Source: JBFAPK01 sp040676675
GTDB lineage: Bacteria > Actinomycetota > Actinomycetes > Mycobacteriales > Micromonosporaceae
NCBI RefSeq assembly: GCF_040676675.1
Contig: NZ_JBFAPK010000072.1
Location: 1 to 10,656 of the forward strand
Direction of reading: 5' to 3'
DNA: 10,656 nt
The notes below the pieces were generated by a model, which did not search any database, was not told where the DNA came from, and saw only the letters and a list, made by a program, of their open reading frames with translations. A program made the position numbers and the translations under genes. Shown one piece after another: positions 1 through 5,682 of this stretch (positions within the stretch are counted from its first letter, which is position 1; each line of letters begins with the position of its first letter).

Positions 1-46
1 GGAGGTTCAACGTCAATAAAGCAATTTAAAACTATAGTTAAAATAG
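1..46. repeat. Fragment of single-strand origin (direct repeat copy 1)
   Basis: Positions 1-91 are identical to 9869-9959. The first 46 bases are the distal part of the ssoA-like single-strand origin that is complete near 9742-9914. The remaining 45 bases are an IS431-type terminus. This segment is therefore a relic of rolling-circle plasmid sequence next to an IS end, separated from the rest of its origin. The repeat is direct, so the intervening 9.9 kb could be lost or circularised by homologous recombination. Confidence 0.75.
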
Positions 47-110
47 GGTTCTGTTGCAAAGTCAGAAAGATAAGTATATAACCTTATGTTTCTGACTATG
101 CAACAGAACC
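47..110. mobile_element. 64-bp hairpin with IS431-type inverted ends
   Basis: The element starts GGTTCTGTTGCAAAGTCAGA and ends with the near-perfect inverse, finishing GCAACAGAACC. The two arms of about 22 bp are separated by about 20 bp. The left 45 bases are identical to the left end of the IS at 9915. The right arm looks like an inverted copy of the same left end rather than the normal right end of that IS. The bases on either side (TAAAATAG and ACTTTAAT) do not form an 8-bp target duplication. It is either a deletion derivative of an IS431-like element or a very small non-autonomous element. Confidence 0.6.
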
Positions 111-163
111 ACTTTAATTTACCATAAAAACTTAAATATTTTGAGGAGATAAGGAGTCTTTAA

Positions 164-538
164 ATGAAAAAAATAGTTTATATACTTGGTACTATTATAG
201 TTTTAGGCTTTTGTTATTTTTATGTAAATTTAATTTTTTTTGATAGTTGGACACGTTATTCTGCTGAAAAAGAAATAAATAATTATATTTCAAATCATGA
301 TACAAAGAAACTAAAAGAAATATCCGCGAATAATAAAACATATCAACTTTTGAAACATGCTAAACATGTGACAATAAAAGGAGATACAGATAATCAAGGT
401 GGAGGTCATATAGGGTATTTTACTAGTACGATTAATGGTAAAGAAGGAGCGCTTTTTGTACATCTTAATTTTGGTTTGTTTCCTGAAATTCCTAAAGTAA
501 CCAAGTTGGAAGTTTTTGATAAAAATATTTATGAGTAG
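164..538 (+). CDS. Small membrane-anchored hypothetical protein (124 aa)
   Basis: I do not recognise this protein. It starts with MKK and a hydrophobic segment at about residues 4-26, which would anchor or export it. The remaining 95 or so residues are polar and would lie outside the membrane, with a GGGHIGY stretch near residue 80. A strong AAGGAG at 151-156 supports the ATG at 164, and a hairpin terminator overlaps the stop codon. The gene lies between two IS431-type ends (110 and 574), so it is a passenger in IS-flanked DNA. The general form, a short N-terminal helix plus a small extracytoplasmic domain, is like the DUF3139-type proteins further along the window, but I see no shared motif. 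Confidence 0.75.
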   Translation: MKKIVYILGTIIVLGFCYFYVNLIFFDSWTRYSAEKEINNYISNHDTKKLKEISANNKTYQLLKHAKHVTIKGDTDNQGGGHIGYFTSTINGKEGALFVHLNFGLFPEIPKVTKLEVFDKNIYE

Positions 539-559
539 CATAATTGCTACTCATTTTTC
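533..559 (+). terminator. Intrinsic terminator after the 124-aa gene
   Basis: An 8-bp stem, GAGTAGCA with TGCTACTC, closes a TAAT loop and is followed by ATTTTT. The stem begins inside the last codons of the upstream gene. Confidence 0.8.
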
Positions 560-573
560 GTGTTAGTTATTCT

Positions 574-612
574 GGTTCTGTTGCAAAGTTAGAAAAATAT
601 AGCTAATTACGT
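574..612. mobile_element. Solitary IS431/IS257-type left end
   Basis: GGTTCTGTTGCAAAGTTAGA is followed by AAAATATAGCTAATTAC, matching the remembered left terminal region of IS431/IS257 beyond the inverted repeat itself. No transposase sequence follows. It is a truncated IS remnant, oriented like the ends at 47 and 9915. A 7-bp inverted repeat (ATAGCAT/ATGCTAT, 617-639) follows directly. Confidence 0.7.
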
Positions 613-680
613 CCATATAGCATTAAGCTTCTATGCTATGATAATCGTTAGAAATCTGGCTAAGAATCTGGAGTGTTTTT

Positions 681-893
681 ATGATTTTTTTAAGAGAAAA
701 AATAGTCATGAAATATACAAAAAAATCATGTATATTTTGTTAAATAGTACAGTGATAGCATTTATATTATTGCTAATTGTGAAATTAATATTTGATTTCC
801 TTTTTTAGACTATATTCATATTTTTTCAGATTTGTATTTTTATTGGGGTTAATTATTGGTAGTATCCCAGATTTTATAGAAAAGAAAGGTTAA
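681..893 (+). pseudogene. Frameshifted small membrane protein gene
   Basis: A GGAG at 670-673 sits 7 bases before an ATG at 681. The frame stops after 20 codons, just after a run of seven A. Adding one A continues it into a hydrophobic stretch (MYILLNSTVIAFILLLIVK from 728), which stops just after a T run near 803. Losing one T there continues it again through a second hydrophobic segment ending GSIPDFIEKKG, with its stop at 891-893. The sum is a plausible two-helix membrane protein of about 60-70 residues broken by two homopolymer indels. That suggests either true decay or sequencing errors. The stop lies four bases before the next gene's ATG, as expected in an operon. Confidence 0.45.
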
Positions 894-897
894 TTTT

Positions 898-1077
898 ATG
901 TTATTAAAAAATAAGATTTATTCAGGCATTATTATTGTTATTTTTATAGTTTGTTTGATTATAGGATTGAATGAAAATATCATTGGAAATCCTTTAGGAG
1001 AAAAAATATTTTATTTATTAGGTTTTCTATTTTTTGTATTATTAATTATTGGTACAACAAAAAATAGAAAGCATTAA
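898..1077 (+). CDS. 59-aa two-helix membrane protein
   Basis: The ATG at 898 is preceded by AAAGG with 7-8 bases of spacing. The product has hydrophobic segments at about residues 8-24 and 38-52, joined by a polar loop (GLNENIIGNPLGEK), and ends in a basic tail (TTKNRKH). I do not recognise a family. It follows closely on the broken membrane-protein gene and was probably co-transcribed with it. The size and layout resemble the 59-aa protein at 7629, but the sequences differ. Confidence 0.6.
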   Translation: MLLKNKIYSGIIIVIFIVCLIIGLNENIIGNPLGEKIFYLLGFLFFVLLIIGTTKNRKH

Positions 1078-1128
1078 TGTCTTCTTTTTGCCCCATTTCT
1101 TACGATAAACATTTTTTGAGTAGCCTTT

Positions 1129-1581
1129 TTAATGTTCTTTCAATCGTTTAATTTCTTTTTTTAATGGTCTATCATCACGATACGTATTAAAATTCATAAA
1201 TGCAGTACTATCAAAGTGCTCTAACAAGCGATGAAATATCTCATTCTCCCTTTTGTATTGTTCTATATCATCTTCAAGTTGGTCATGACGTTGTCGAAGT
1301 GCGTCTCTGTCTGATTTGAGTGCTTCGTTGTCTTCTTCTAGATGTTCAATAACTTTATACAAATTATTCGTATTATTCTTAGAATTAGAATCATCCATCG
1401 TTATTTGCTCTTTTGGATATTCAATCACCGTCGGTTTAATCCGATTACCCACAGCTGTTTGGCGTATATATTCTGTGACATTCATACTACGTATGTAGGC
1501 TAAATCTTGTATCTTTTTGTATTGCGCTTGACTGACACGAACGGTTAAGATTTTTTCTTTCGAGCTTTGTTTTTTTGGCAT
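1129..1581 (-). CDS. Ribbon-helix-helix mobilisation accessory protein (MobC-like)
   Basis: This 150-aa protein has an N-terminal ribbon-helix-helix domain at about residues 10-50. The strand KILTVRVS is followed by two helices, QAQYKKIQDLAYIRS and NVTEYIRQTAV. A long charged coiled coil follows at about residues 75-120 and a basic C-terminus ends IKRLKEH. Small proteins of this kind bind oriT, help the relaxase load and repress their own promoter. The gene is divergent from the relaxase, and the region between contains CATACATATGTATG-type palindromes placed as expected for its binding sites. The start is set by GAGGTG (1587-1592) five bases before the ATG. I cannot tell which named MobC family it belongs to. 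Confidence 0.75.
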   Translation of the reverse strand: MPKKQSSKEKILTVRVSQAQYKKIQDLAYIRSMNVTEYIRQTAVGNRIKPTVIEYPKEQITMDDSNSKNNTNNLYKVIEHLEEDNEALKSDRDALRQRHDQLEDDIEQYKRENEIFHRLLEHFDSTAFMNFNTYRDDRPLKKEIKRLKEH

Positions 1582-1606
1582 TGAATCACCTCATAATTAA
1601 TATATG

Positions 1607-1675
1607 ATAAGCATACATATGTGTGCTTATTTTTATATTAATATAACATACATATGTATGTTAATAAATATGTAT
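1607..1675. promoter_or_regulatory. Tandem CATACATATGTATG palindromes, likely operator or relaxosome sites
   Basis: There are two palindromes and one half site. The first, 1607-1630, is a 24-bp near-perfect palindrome centred on CATACATATG. The second, 1645-1662, is a perfect 18-bp palindrome, AACATACATATGTATGTT. ATATGTATG follows at 1668-1676. They lie immediately upstream of the MobC-like gene, and the first one falls where its promoter should be. Repeated short palindromes beside a ribbon-helix-helix gene usually bind its product. Confidence 0.6.
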
Positions 1676-1689
1676 GATTCGAGGTGTTG

Positions 1690-2003
1690 TGAGCTAACAT
1701 TTGGCATACATATTATCAAACATATTTGTTTGATAATGCGTATGTCATTTGTTAGCTATATAACGGAATTCAAAAATATATTTTTGAATGTAGTGATGGC
1801 CTCGCCAGAGCGAAGATAACTCTTACATTTGAATGTAAGAGTATATCGAGCTATACTCTCATTGCGGAATCAGCCTCACATGTTTGAGGCGTAGCGGTGA
1901 GAGTATCCATCATTTTACATAAGCGAAGCATTGTCGAAGGTAGACAATCACAGCGCTTGTAAAATGATATTTGCGAAGGTTCTCGAAAGTAGAGAACCAC
2001 AGA
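1690..2003. other. Probable oriT region: array of inverted repeats upstream of the relaxase gene
   Basis: Six or more inverted repeats follow one another. They are: an imperfect 66-nt hairpin (1692-1757) with a perfect 10-bp top stem; a perfect 22-bp palindrome (1768-1789); an 11-bp stem with a 2-base loop (1819-1842); a hairpin with arms 1855-1861 and 1898-1904 enclosing another (1873-1890); a bulged 14-bp stem (1910-1967) enclosing a 6-bp hairpin (1930-1948); and a 7-bp hairpin (1978-1998). There is no credible gene here. In MOBV plasmids oriT lies upstream of the relaxase gene and contains inverted repeats, so this is the best candidate, but I cannot place the nick site with certainty. Confidence 0.5.
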
Positions 2004-2035
2004 CAAATCAAAAAGCTTCGGGGAGGGCGCTCAAT

Positions 2036-3244
2036 TTGAAATTAGCTTGGAATACGCAAAAAAATAAAATGAGCGATGTTAAAGGCAAAGAGATGGAACA
2101 AGAACGTAAAGGGAGAATCAAAAACGATGAGATTGATTTGAAACGGACAAACTTAAACTTTGATTTAGTTGAAGATGAACGTCATTTGTATCATCGTGTG
2201 AAAGATAGAGTCGATTATTATAGAGAACAGGGGTCACGTGTACAGAAAAATAGTGTAGTGATGTATTCCAATATCATTACGTTATCGAAAGAAGAAGCCG
2301 ATCGTATGGGAGAGACACGTACAAAACACTACTTTAAGACATGTAAAGATTACTTCAGTAAACGTTTTGGCGAAGCCAATGTCGTTTCAGCGAAAGTGCA
2401 TATGGATGAATCAGCGCCTCATATGCACCTTCACTTTATACCTGTTAATCATCAAGGACGGTTATCAGCACGTACAGCTATGAATCGACAAGCTATTAAT
2501 CACATCCATGATGAATTAACAACACATCTGTGCCAGCAAGGTTTTGATGTTGAACGTGGGAGTACCGATGATAATAAAACGTATATTCAAGATATTCATG
2601 AATATAAAAAGAAAGCGAAAGTTTTAAGTGAATTAGACCAACAAATTGAAACGAAAAAACAATTGTTGAGGGATATCAACGATTTACACGATGAAAAAGA
2701 ACATTTAACTCGGGATATTCAAAACTTAAAACGGAAAAATCATTTTTTACAAGAGGATTCTCAACAGGTTCAAGAAGATATCGACCTATATAAGCAACTG
2801 AGAGCAAATTCTAGGGACGATTTTGAAAAAGATGAGGAAAAGTACCAAAAAGAAATCAAAGCGTATGAGGCGTCTCTGAGTGGCCTTAGAATGAATTACC
2901 GAGATTTGGACAAGCGCAATCAACATTTAACAACACAAAATAATCAACTCGAACACCATTTAGACATGTTAAATGCACGTCATCAAGCGATGAACGACAT
3001 GGTAAGAAATGATACACGTATTTTGTTTGCGGGACTTAGATGTGCATTGAAAGATATGAACATTGAATTAAGCGCAGAAATTAAATATCAACGTATGCCA
3101 GAAGTCGGTATTGATCCCGATACGGTGGATCAGGGCGCTTTAACACATGCATATCAAGGTGATGTGTCAGGGATAGACCATCATATAAGAAAGGCATCAG
3201 CACCTATTAAAAAAGAGACAGAGAATGACTTAGAATTAGAATAA
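2036..3244 (+). CDS. mobV: MOBV-family relaxase (Mob/Pre), probable TTG start
   Basis: This protein nicks plasmid DNA at oriT and leads one strand during mobilisation. Numbered from the TTG at 2036 it has 402 residues. The relaxase metal-binding motif is HMDESAPHMHLHF at about residues 122-134 (MOBV form HxDExxPHxH), followed by GRLSA. The N-terminal part aligns with Mob/Pre proteins through DEIDLKRTNLNFDLVE. Residues from about 200 are a long charged coiled coil, as in other Mob proteins. An open frame extends upstream to a TTG at 1931, but that stretch covers the hairpin array. The TTG at 2036 has GGGGAGG at 2020-2026 and gives the expected N-terminus (KLAWNTQKNK). Where MobM and Pre have the conserved His near residue 22 (KHNER, KHVQR), I read EMEQER, with no His. 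Confidence 0.85.
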   Translation: MKLAWNTQKNKMSDVKGKEMEQERKGRIKNDEIDLKRTNLNFDLVEDERHLYHRVKDRVDYYREQGSRVQKNSVVMYSNIITLSKEEADRMGETRTKHYFKTCKDYFSKRFGEANVVSAKVHMDESAPHMHLHFIPVNHQGRLSARTAMNRQAINHIHDELTTHLCQQGFDVERGSTDDNKTYIQDIHEYKKKAKVLSELDQQIETKKQLLRDINDLHDEKEHLTRDIQNLKRKNHFLQEDSQQVQEDIDLYKQLRANSRDDFEKDEEKYQKEIKAYEASLSGLRMNYRDLDKRNQHLTTQNNQLEHHLDMLNARHQAMNDMVRNDTRILFAGLRCALKDMNIELSAEIKYQRMPEVGIDPDTVDQGALTHAYQGDVSGIDHHIRKASAPIKKETENDLELE

Positions 3245-3249
3245 ATCAA

Positions 3250-3294
3250 TAAAAATAAGCACTCAAACAAGTATGATACTCGCCTGAGTGCTTA
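3250..3294 (+). terminator. Stem-loop after the relaxase gene
   Basis: An 11-bp stem, ATAAGCACTCA with TGAGTGCTTAT, encloses a loop of about 20 bases. It lies just after the relaxase stop codon. There is no T run after it, so termination would be weak; it may instead stabilise the mRNA. Confidence 0.45.
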
Positions 3295-3660
3295 TCTCAT
3301 GAAAAGAGGAGATAAAAATTTAATAAGTATGATCAACCTATTAAGAACAATCATTACCTTACTTACAGCGTTTATTAAATAGTTCTGTAAGGAGGAACAA
3401 TACCTTTGCATTTCTATATTATTATAAGAATTCCAAGGTAGCAAAGATATTGTATTGGAAATGATAGATGTGAGTATGATTTCTAAATTAATTGATGAAG
3501 ATATTTTTTAAAGTTTATTTTTGTGTTCGTTTCTTTAGAAGTATATTTGAATGAATTTGGAGTATTTCACTCCGACCTTTTTAATATATTTTTATAAATC
3601 TTTTTATAAACCTTTTTAGGTGTGCTTTAATCCTTAGAGCGACAGTAGATTTCACAACTT
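3295..3660 (+). other. Gene-poor leader of the replicon with short peptides and inverted repeats
   Basis: No gene of normal size is visible. The region holds a 17-codon frame (3329-3382). An AAGGAGG at 3389-3395 is followed by an 11-codon frame from a TTG (3406-3441) that overlaps an inverted repeat, CAATACCTTTGC (3398-3409) with GCAAAGATATTG (3441-3452). A small hairpin, GGAGT/ACTCC (3559-3573), precedes a T run. AT-rich repeats of the form CTTTTTATAAAY at about 3589-3620 sit just before the iterons and would suit an origin unwinding region. A good ribosome binding site in front of a tiny frame that overlaps a stem suggests a leader-peptide or antisense-type control, but this is not proven. 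Confidence 0.4.
3329..3382 (+). CDS. Possible 17-aa hydrophobic peptide
   Basis: The frame MINLLRTIITLLTAFIK is short, hydrophobic and carries two positive charges, which resembles amphipathic cytolytic or membrane-active staphylococcal peptides in general form. The nearest GGAG (3308-3311) is 17 bases from the ATG, farther than normal, so translation is doubtful. I list it because of its composition and because nothing else explains the stretch. Confidence 0.2.
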   Translation: MINLLRTIITLLTAFIK

Positions 3661-3760
3661 AAAAAGGTCATTTTGCCACATAAAAAAGGTCATTTTGCCA
3701 CATAAAAAAGGTCATTTTGCCACATAAAAAAGGTCATTTTGCCACATAAAAAAGGTCATT
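3661..3760. repeat. Iterons of the theta replication origin
   Basis: The 22-bp unit AAAAAAGGTCATTTTGCCAC plus AT is repeated head to tail. There are four full copies (3661-3681, where one A is missing, then 3682-3703, 3704-3725 and 3726-3747) and a fifth partial copy (3748-3760). The 22-bp period puts the copies on the same face of the helix. Iterons directly upstream of a Rep_3 gene are the Rep binding sites of the origin and set copy number. Inverted copies downstream are listed separately. Confidence 0.92.
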
Positions 3761-3770
3761 ATTTTAATTC

Positions 3771-3864
3771 GACATTTTTTATGTGGCAAATACTTTTAAT
3801 AAAACTATTATAGTGATAATATGTATATGATATACAAGGACTTATAAAAAAAATGACCTTTTTT
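3771..3864. promoter_or_regulatory. Inverted iteron pieces around the rep promoter and start
   Basis: Positions 3771-3790 are the reverse complement of the downstream part of an iteron (TTTGCCACATAAAAAA then nGTC). Positions 3850-3864, AAAATGACCTTTTTT, are the exact reverse complement of its upstream part. The two pieces flank the AT-rich stretch where the rep promoter must lie (a possible -10, GATAAT, is at 3815-3820), and the second abuts the rep ribosome binding site. In iteron plasmids such inverted sites bind Rep dimers and repress rep. That role is inferred here. Confidence 0.65.
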
Positions 3865-3876
3865 GGAGTGATATAT

Positions 3877-4743
3877 ATGTCGAACGAAACTGTTATTTAT
3901 CATAATGAAATGAATTTGGTTCCTTTGAGAAAATTTACTTCTGTTGAAATAGACTTATTTTTTGCTATGTGTAATAAGCTAAAAGAACAAGATACTAATA
4001 AATTATATTTAAGTTTTGAAGAACTTAAATATTTAAGTAATTATAACTATGAAACTAGAAATCTTAATCGTTTTATTGGAGATTTACAAAATATTTATAA
4101 AAAGATGCTCGAGATAACTTATCGAAGAGAAGATGAGGATGTAATAGAGTTTTTTGTACTTTTCAATCACTTTAAAATTCATAAAACGGAGAAGTATCTT
4201 GAAATTTCCACTAATCCTGACTTAAAGTTTGTTTTAAATGATATTACTCGTAATTTTACAAAATTCGAATTAAAAGAACTGACTAATTTAAAATCTTCGT
4301 ACTCTAAAACCATGTTTCGCTTACTTAAACAATATAAACATACTGGATATTTAAAATTATCAATGGAAGATTTTAGAACTCGATTAGACGTATCAAAGTC
4401 TTATCAAATGTGTGACATTACTAAACGTGTATTAAAGCCAATATCTAAAGAGCTTACACCTATTTTTAATAATCTTAATATTAATAAAGTTAAAGCTAAA
4501 AAAGGTCGAAAAATTGAATACTTAGAATTTATCTTTGACGCTGAGAAACGTATTCACAACAAACGACAGCCACAAATAACTAATATAGGTAAGTCGCGCC
4601 AATATACTAATCGTGAAAAGACACCTAAATGGTTAGACGACAAGATATATAAACAATCTCAAGAGTCACATGACGAAGATGCAAAATTAAAACAAGATCG
4701 AGAGGCATTTCAACGTCAATTAGAAGAAAAATGGGAAGAATAA
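3877..4743 (+). CDS. rep: Rep_3-family replication initiator protein
   Basis: This protein of 288 aa binds the upstream iterons and starts theta replication. The N-terminal region (MSNETVIYHNEMNLVPLRKF, then SVEIDLFFAMCNKLKEQ) and the second part (LKSSYSKTMFRLLKQYK, MEDFRTRLDVSKSYQMCDITKRVLKPISKEL read in pieces) form the two winged-helix domains of Rep_3 initiators, with the RLLKQYK helix and KRVLKPISKEL typical of the family. The C-terminal 60 residues are charged and probably disordered. I prefer the ATG at 3877 because GGAG (3865-3868) is correctly spaced; the ATG at 3853 lies inside the inverted iteron. The nearest relatives I recall are pSK639-like staphylococcal plasmids. Confidence 0.9.
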   Translation: MSNETVIYHNEMNLVPLRKFTSVEIDLFFAMCNKLKEQDTNKLYLSFEELKYLSNYNYETRNLNRFIGDLQNIYKKMLEITYRREDEDVIEFFVLFNHFKIHKTEKYLEISTNPDLKFVLNDITRNFTKFELKELTNLKSSYSKTMFRLLKQYKHTGYLKLSMEDFRTRLDVSKSYQMCDITKRVLKPISKELTPIFNNLNINKVKAKKGRKIEYLEFIFDAEKRIHNKRQPQITNIGKSRQYTNREKTPKWLDDKIYKQSQESHDEDAKLKQDREAFQRQLEEKWEE

Positions 4744-4751
4744 TAACTTAA

Positions 4752-4835
4752 ATGAGCTACATCTATATTTTGCTTTTATTTCCTTTAATAATGGGATTTG
4801 TCTTATCACTAAAAAAGAAAAGACATCATAAATAA
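4752..4835 (+). CDS. 27-aa membrane peptide downstream of rep
   Basis: The frame encodes a single hydrophobic helix (YIYILLLFPLIMGFVLSL) followed by a strongly basic tail (KKKRHHK). It starts eight bases after the rep stop and may be translated by coupling; the nearest SD-like GGGAAG is about 13 bases away, so initiation is uncertain. One helix plus a basic tail is common in small toxins and in small regulatory membrane peptides, but I cannot assign a role. Confidence 0.4.
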   Translation: MSYIYILLLFPLIMGFVLSLKKKRHHK

Positions 4836-4921
4836 TGAACTACTTTTGGTAGGATATTAAAAATATAAGTGATAACCTAAAATAGGATAAAATTTATAAA
4901 ATCTAAAAAGGAAATTATGTA

Positions 4922-5488
4922 ATGAAAAAAGAATTTAAGGAATGGTTAATAGCCATAATAGTAGCTATATTACTATTATTTTTAGTAAATAATTTTTTAT
5001 TTAAACCTTATACTGTATCAGGATTATCAATGTATCCAACGTTTAACAATAAAGATAAAGTAGTAGTCAGCAAAATATCCAAATCATTAAATCACTTAAA
5101 GTCTGGAGATGTTATTGTATTTCATCAAAATAGCAATAATGACTTTATAAAACGATTGATTGGTAAACCAGGAGATCAAATTGAATATAAAAATGACAAG
5201 TTATATATCAATAAAAATTATATCAAAGAACCTTACCTTGACTATAATAAAAAAATGAATAACTCCAGTGAAAATTTAACAGAAGATTTTAATGTATCAA
5301 ATATAAAGGGATCTAAAAATAAAATGATAATACCTAAAGATAAGTATTTAGTTCTCGGAGACAATAGGACAAACAGTATTGATAGTAGATATTCTGAGGT
5401 GGGGTTAATATCTAAAAAACAAATCGTAGGAAAAGTTATTTTAAGATTTTGGCCTTTTAATGATATGAAGTATAATTTTAATCGATGA
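4922..5488 (+). CDS. spsB: Type I signal peptidase (SpsB-like)
   Basis: This membrane-bound serine protease cleaves signal peptides from secreted proteins on the outer face of the membrane. The 188-aa product has an N-terminal helix (about 8-27) and then the family boxes in order: SGLSMYPTF with nucleophile Ser36, SGDVIVF, FIKRLIGKPGD with general base Lys77, and LGDNRTNSIDSR at about 146-157. Length and the Ser36/Lys77 spacing match chromosomal staphylococcal SpsB, so it looks active. AAGGA lies nine bases before the ATG. A plasmid copy is unusual. It could help export this plasmid's many small secreted proteins, or raise peptidase dosage and so tolerance to peptidase inhibitors such as arylomycins; both are inferences. 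Confidence 0.93.
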   Translation: MKKEFKEWLIAIIVAILLLFLVNNFLFKPYTVSGLSMYPTFNNKDKVVVSKISKSLNHLKSGDVIVFHQNSNNDFIKRLIGKPGDQIEYKNDKLYINKNYIKEPYLDYNKKMNNSSENLTEDFNVSNIKGSKNKMIIPKDKYLVLGDNRTNSIDSRYSEVGLISKKQIVGKVILRFWPFNDMKYNFNR

Positions 5489-5570
5489 ATGATAAAAAAG
5501 CTAAGTTATAAAGCTAGCTTGAGATATTGTTGACGATTACATAATTAGTTCATTCGAATATCTATTTAAT

Positions 5571-5599
5571 TTTACAAATTTCTTCATGCAAGATATACT
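5571..5599 (+). promoter_or_regulatory. Promoter of the antitoxin RNA
   Basis: TTTACA at 5571-5576 and TATACT at 5594-5599 are separated by exactly 17 bases. Transcription should start near 5606, at the first base of the repeat shared with the toxin gene, and no reading frame follows. Confidence 0.7.
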
Positions 5600-5605
5600 A
5601 AAAAT

Positions 5606-5682
5606 AACAAACAGACAGACACATCATTGGATGTGAAAACCCCAGCATGCCGACCAAAGCATATGCTGGGGTTTCTTTTTTA
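5606..5682 (+). ncRNA. Antitoxin RNA (RNA II-like) of the Fst/par-type locus
   Basis: This predicted RNA of about 75 nt runs from the promoter at 5571-5599 to the terminator at 5637-5682. Its first 30 bases (5606-5635) repeat, with a few differences, the plus strand at 5749-5777, so the RNA can pair with the toxin mRNA across its start codon and first codons. It also shares the terminator stem with the toxin transcript. In the pAD1 par locus RNA II binds RNA I in exactly this way, through separated direct repeats and the terminator, and blocks translation. Expression is inferred from sequence only. Confidence 0.7.
5637..5682. terminator. Bidirectional terminator shared by toxin and antitoxin
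   Basis: A perfect 12-bp stem, AAACCCCAGCAT (5637-5648) with ATGCTGGGGTTT (5663-5674), is followed by a T-rich tail on the plus strand (TTTCTTTTTTA) and by TTTTC on the minus strand. The convergent toxin and antitoxin RNAs would both end here, as in other par/Fst loci. Confidence 0.85.

Noticed and set aside
311..541. 76-aa open frame on the minus strand
   Set aside because: It is the reverse of the 124-aa gene, which has a proper ribosome binding site and terminator; this frame has neither.
1316..1498. 60-aa open frame on the plus strand
   Set aside because: It is a shadow of the coiled-coil part of the MobC-like gene.
1607..1636. Resemblance of ATGTGTGCTTAT to the MOBV nick region (GTGTG followed by TTAT)
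   Set aside because: The match is short and lies in an AT-rich palindrome better explained as an operator, so I did not assign a nick site.
1604..1819. 71-aa open frame on the plus strand
   Set aside because: It runs through the palindromes and hairpins between the mobilisation genes, has Cys- and His-rich random composition and no ribosome binding site.
3461..3511. 16-codon frame MIDVSMISKLIDEDIF
   Set aside because: It has no ribosome binding site and no supporting context.
3661..3760. CRISPR-like array
   Set aside because: The 22-bp units are directly contiguous with no spacers and lie next to a Rep_3 gene, so they are iterons.
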